A stretch of DNA of 5,915 nucleotides from Methanobacteriota archaeon. GTDB lineage: Archaea > Halobacteriota > Methanosarcinia > Methanosarcinales > Methanoperedenaceae. A program made the position numbers and the translations under genes. Positions within the stretch are counted from its first letter, which is position 1. Each line of letters opens with the position of its first letter. The notes beneath the pieces are model-generated. The model saw nothing but the letters and a program-made list of their open reading frames with translations, was not told the DNA's origin and made no database searches. This document shows, piece by piece, positions 5,130 to 5,915 of the stretch. The stretch lies in contig JAHIFK010000150.1 in the NCBI GenBank assembly GCA_018900975.1, forward strand, positions 1-5,915, in the 5' to 3' direction.

Positions 5130-5364
5130 TTAGTCCCTCCTTACTCTGTAGTCAATCCATTTATCTTTTTCCGGTACCGAGGAACAAAGCCGATGGGCAG
5201 GGCTCATCATCTGGATAATCTTCGATTATTTCTCCCTGAGCTATGACCAGCCTTATATCTTCAGTTGAGATATTTCTCTGGAACATTCTGACTCTGGCAT
5301 GGTTTGAAATGATGAACGCATCTTTCTGAAATAGTTTTTTAAGCTGGTTATGAATTACACCCAT
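5130..5364 (-). pseudogene. DUF4258-type (MqsR-like) toxin with internal deletion and frameshift
   Basis: The reading frame from ATG 5364 begins as a DUF4258-family toxin: SNHARVRMFQRNIS (residues 20-33) carries the family's S-x-HA-x-x-RM-x-x-R-x-I motif, and GEIIEDYPDDEPCPSALFLG (44-63) is the usual following segment. It then ends abnormally as TGKR at 5161, after 67 residues. In another frame, 5174-5130 encodes PEKDKWIDYRVRRD and stop, matching the family's C-terminal tail and ending one base before the antitoxin ATG, where an intact toxin gene would end. The section normally between, a GRPLHVVVA-type strand pair and the YEPD approach, is absent. So about 20-25 codons were lost with a frame change, probably inactivating the toxin. 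GGAG lies about eight bases before the ATG. Confidence 0.75.
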
Positions 5365-5385
5365 TATCTCTTCTCCATAGGTGCC

Positions 5386-5395
5386 TTATATTAAA
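5386..5395 (-). promoter_or_regulatory. Putative TATA box for the toxin-antitoxin operon
   Basis: The minus strand reads TTTAATATAA, centred about 27 bases before the toxin ATG. If it is an archaeal TATA box, transcription would start almost at the ATG, making the toxin mRNA nearly leaderless and the apparent GGAG irrelevant. The match is moderate. Confidence 0.4.
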
Positions 5396-5474
5396 GATTT
5401 TATCATAAGACATTACCGGAATGATTCCCGTATTTTGGGATGCTTATAGTGAAGTTCGAAAATAACCGTAATAT

Positions 5475-5519
5475 CTATGATAAACAAAACCGCGGATAAA
5501 CGCAGATGAACGCAGATTA
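5475..5519 (+). repeat. GCAGAT-type tandem triplet with leader
   Basis: A leader CTATGATAAACAAAA (5475-5489) precedes three 10-mers, CCGCGGATAA, ACGCAGATGA and ACGCAGATTA. Leader and units recur at 4521-4555 in the same orientation. Copies of the ACGCAGATRA unit are known to me as common intergenic repeats in environmental genomes; that is recollection, not a search. Confidence 0.75.
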
Positions 5520-5522
5520 ATA

Positions 5523-5554
5523 GCAACGCATCCGCGTTGCGTGCCCCGAAGCAC
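5523..5554. repeat. Two adjacent hairpins between repeat and intron
   Basis: GCAACGC (5523-5529) and GCGTTGC (5534-5540) form a perfect 7-bp stem with a 4-base loop. GTGC (5541-5544) and GCAC (5551-5554) form a second 4-bp stem directly after it. They directly follow the GCAGAT triplet and may belong to that element. No T-run follows on either strand, so I do not call a terminator. Confidence 0.5.
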
Positions 5555-5604
5555 AAGAAGGAAAGTACAACAAACAGAACATTTGGAGGAAAACAAAACA
5601 CAAT

Positions 5605-5915
5605 GTATGTTCAAAGGGTTAAAATCCCACTGCATGGGTCTGCTCCCGTGCAAAGAGAAAAGGTAGTGCAGTATTGCGAAATACTGTGCGGAGTACCTGA
5701 GTATCGGCAGCCACAGCCCGAAACAATACGTGAACCAGAGGTGGCCTCAGTAAGATGCGACATCCCTAGAGTAGATGGAAGCTTGAGCAGTAAGTGAACG
5801 CTGGGGTGGTTACGGTAAGGATGGTTGCGAATGCTTTCTTGTGTGACCGGGGGAGGTCTCATAATGTCCTCCTTGAAGTTGGATACAAACCCTACACATT
5901 TCTGGGTCACTGGAT
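5605..5915 (+). mobile_element. Group II intron, 5' part (domain I and following), truncated by the window end
   Basis: The end of the window looks like the 5' RNA portion of a group II intron. A likely 5' splice site is at 5605, where the intron would start GTATG, close to the GTGYG consensus. Characteristic structure follows: a short GGG/CCC pair (5616-5628); a 7-bp stem GCATGGG/CCCGTGC (5632-5651); a 10-pair stem 5666-5675/5680-5689 capped by a GCGA tetraloop and enclosed by GGTA/TACC (5662/5694); and GTGAACGCTGG (from about 5796) through GTGTGACCGGGGGAGG with a GGAGG/CCTCC hairpin (5852-5872). These resemble segments that precede the reverse transcriptase ORF in bacterial and archaeal group II introns. 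The maturase and domains V-VI would lie beyond the window. No protein-coding frame here is credible. The class and exact boundary are uncertain. Confidence 0.7.

Larger units (their letters stand above)
5396..5604. other. Intergenic stretch between toxin promoter and intron
   Basis: No gene is supported. It holds unassigned sequence (5396-5474), a GCAGAT-type repeat element (5475-5519), two tandem hairpins (5523-5554) and a purine-rich lead-in to the intron (5555-5604). Minus-strand frames across it translate the repeat itself (the recurring ICVHLRLSAV-type peptide) and are not genes. Confidence 0.6.

Noticed and set aside
5413..5653. Two minus-strand frames with ICVHLRLSAV-like peptides
   Set aside because: These are translations of the GCAGAT-type repeat and recur wherever that repeat occurs, so they are not genes.
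5537..5797. An 86-codon plus-strand frame
   Set aside because: It spans hairpin sequence and the 5' domain of the intron; the stems explain the sequence better than coding.
5611..5910. A 99-codon minus-strand frame at the window end
   Set aside because: It lies antisense across the group II intron's structured RNA and shows no recognisable protein pattern.

Overview
The window reads as a rearranged accessory region of a prokaryotic, probably archaeal, chromosome. The lineage call is an inference. It rests on a Methanosarcinales/ANME-like histidine kinase and substrate-binding lipoprotein, an archaeal-looking TATA element about 65 bp upstream of the lipoprotein start, a GGTG-type ribosome-binding site, and the company of a type I methylase, an MqsA-type antitoxin and a group II intron. 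A bacterial origin is not excluded.

Layout. 1-660 (+): the C-terminal part of a type I restriction-modification methyltransferase (HsdM), cut by the window edge and not followed by an intact specificity subunit. 661-1221: no intact gene, only dispersed short repeats, a hairpin and a minus-strand fragment of a beta-rich protein. 1222-4107 (-): an operon running right to left, with a PhnD-like lipoprotein, a PAS/HAMP histidine kinase and a very small overlapping third ORF that looks broken. 4108-4748: the operon promoter, a second frameshifted beta-rich gene fragment, and more repeats. 4749-5364 (-): a toxin-antitoxin locus in which the DUF4258-type toxin has an internal deletion and frameshift while the YgiT/MqsA-type zinc-ribbon antitoxin is intact, followed by a short overlapping HTH-like ORF. 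5396-5604: repeat and hairpin sequence. 5605-5915 (+): the 5' part of a group II intron that continues out of the window.

How it fits together. The only intact physiological unit is the lipoprotein plus histidine kinase pair. It is probably a ligand-sensing module in which a PhnD-family receptor delivers a signal to the membrane kinase; no response regulator is present. The rest is genome-defence or mobile material (methylase, toxin-antitoxin, intron) in various states of decay. Degenerate 9-10-mer tandem triplets sit at almost every junction between intact and broken genes. One family occurs in inverted orientation on either side of the whole lipoprotein-kinase operon. No clearly new system could be demonstrated from sequence alone. 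The most informative observations are the internally deleted toxin, the repeat-bounded operon, and three overlapping gene starts that collapse into short ORFs.
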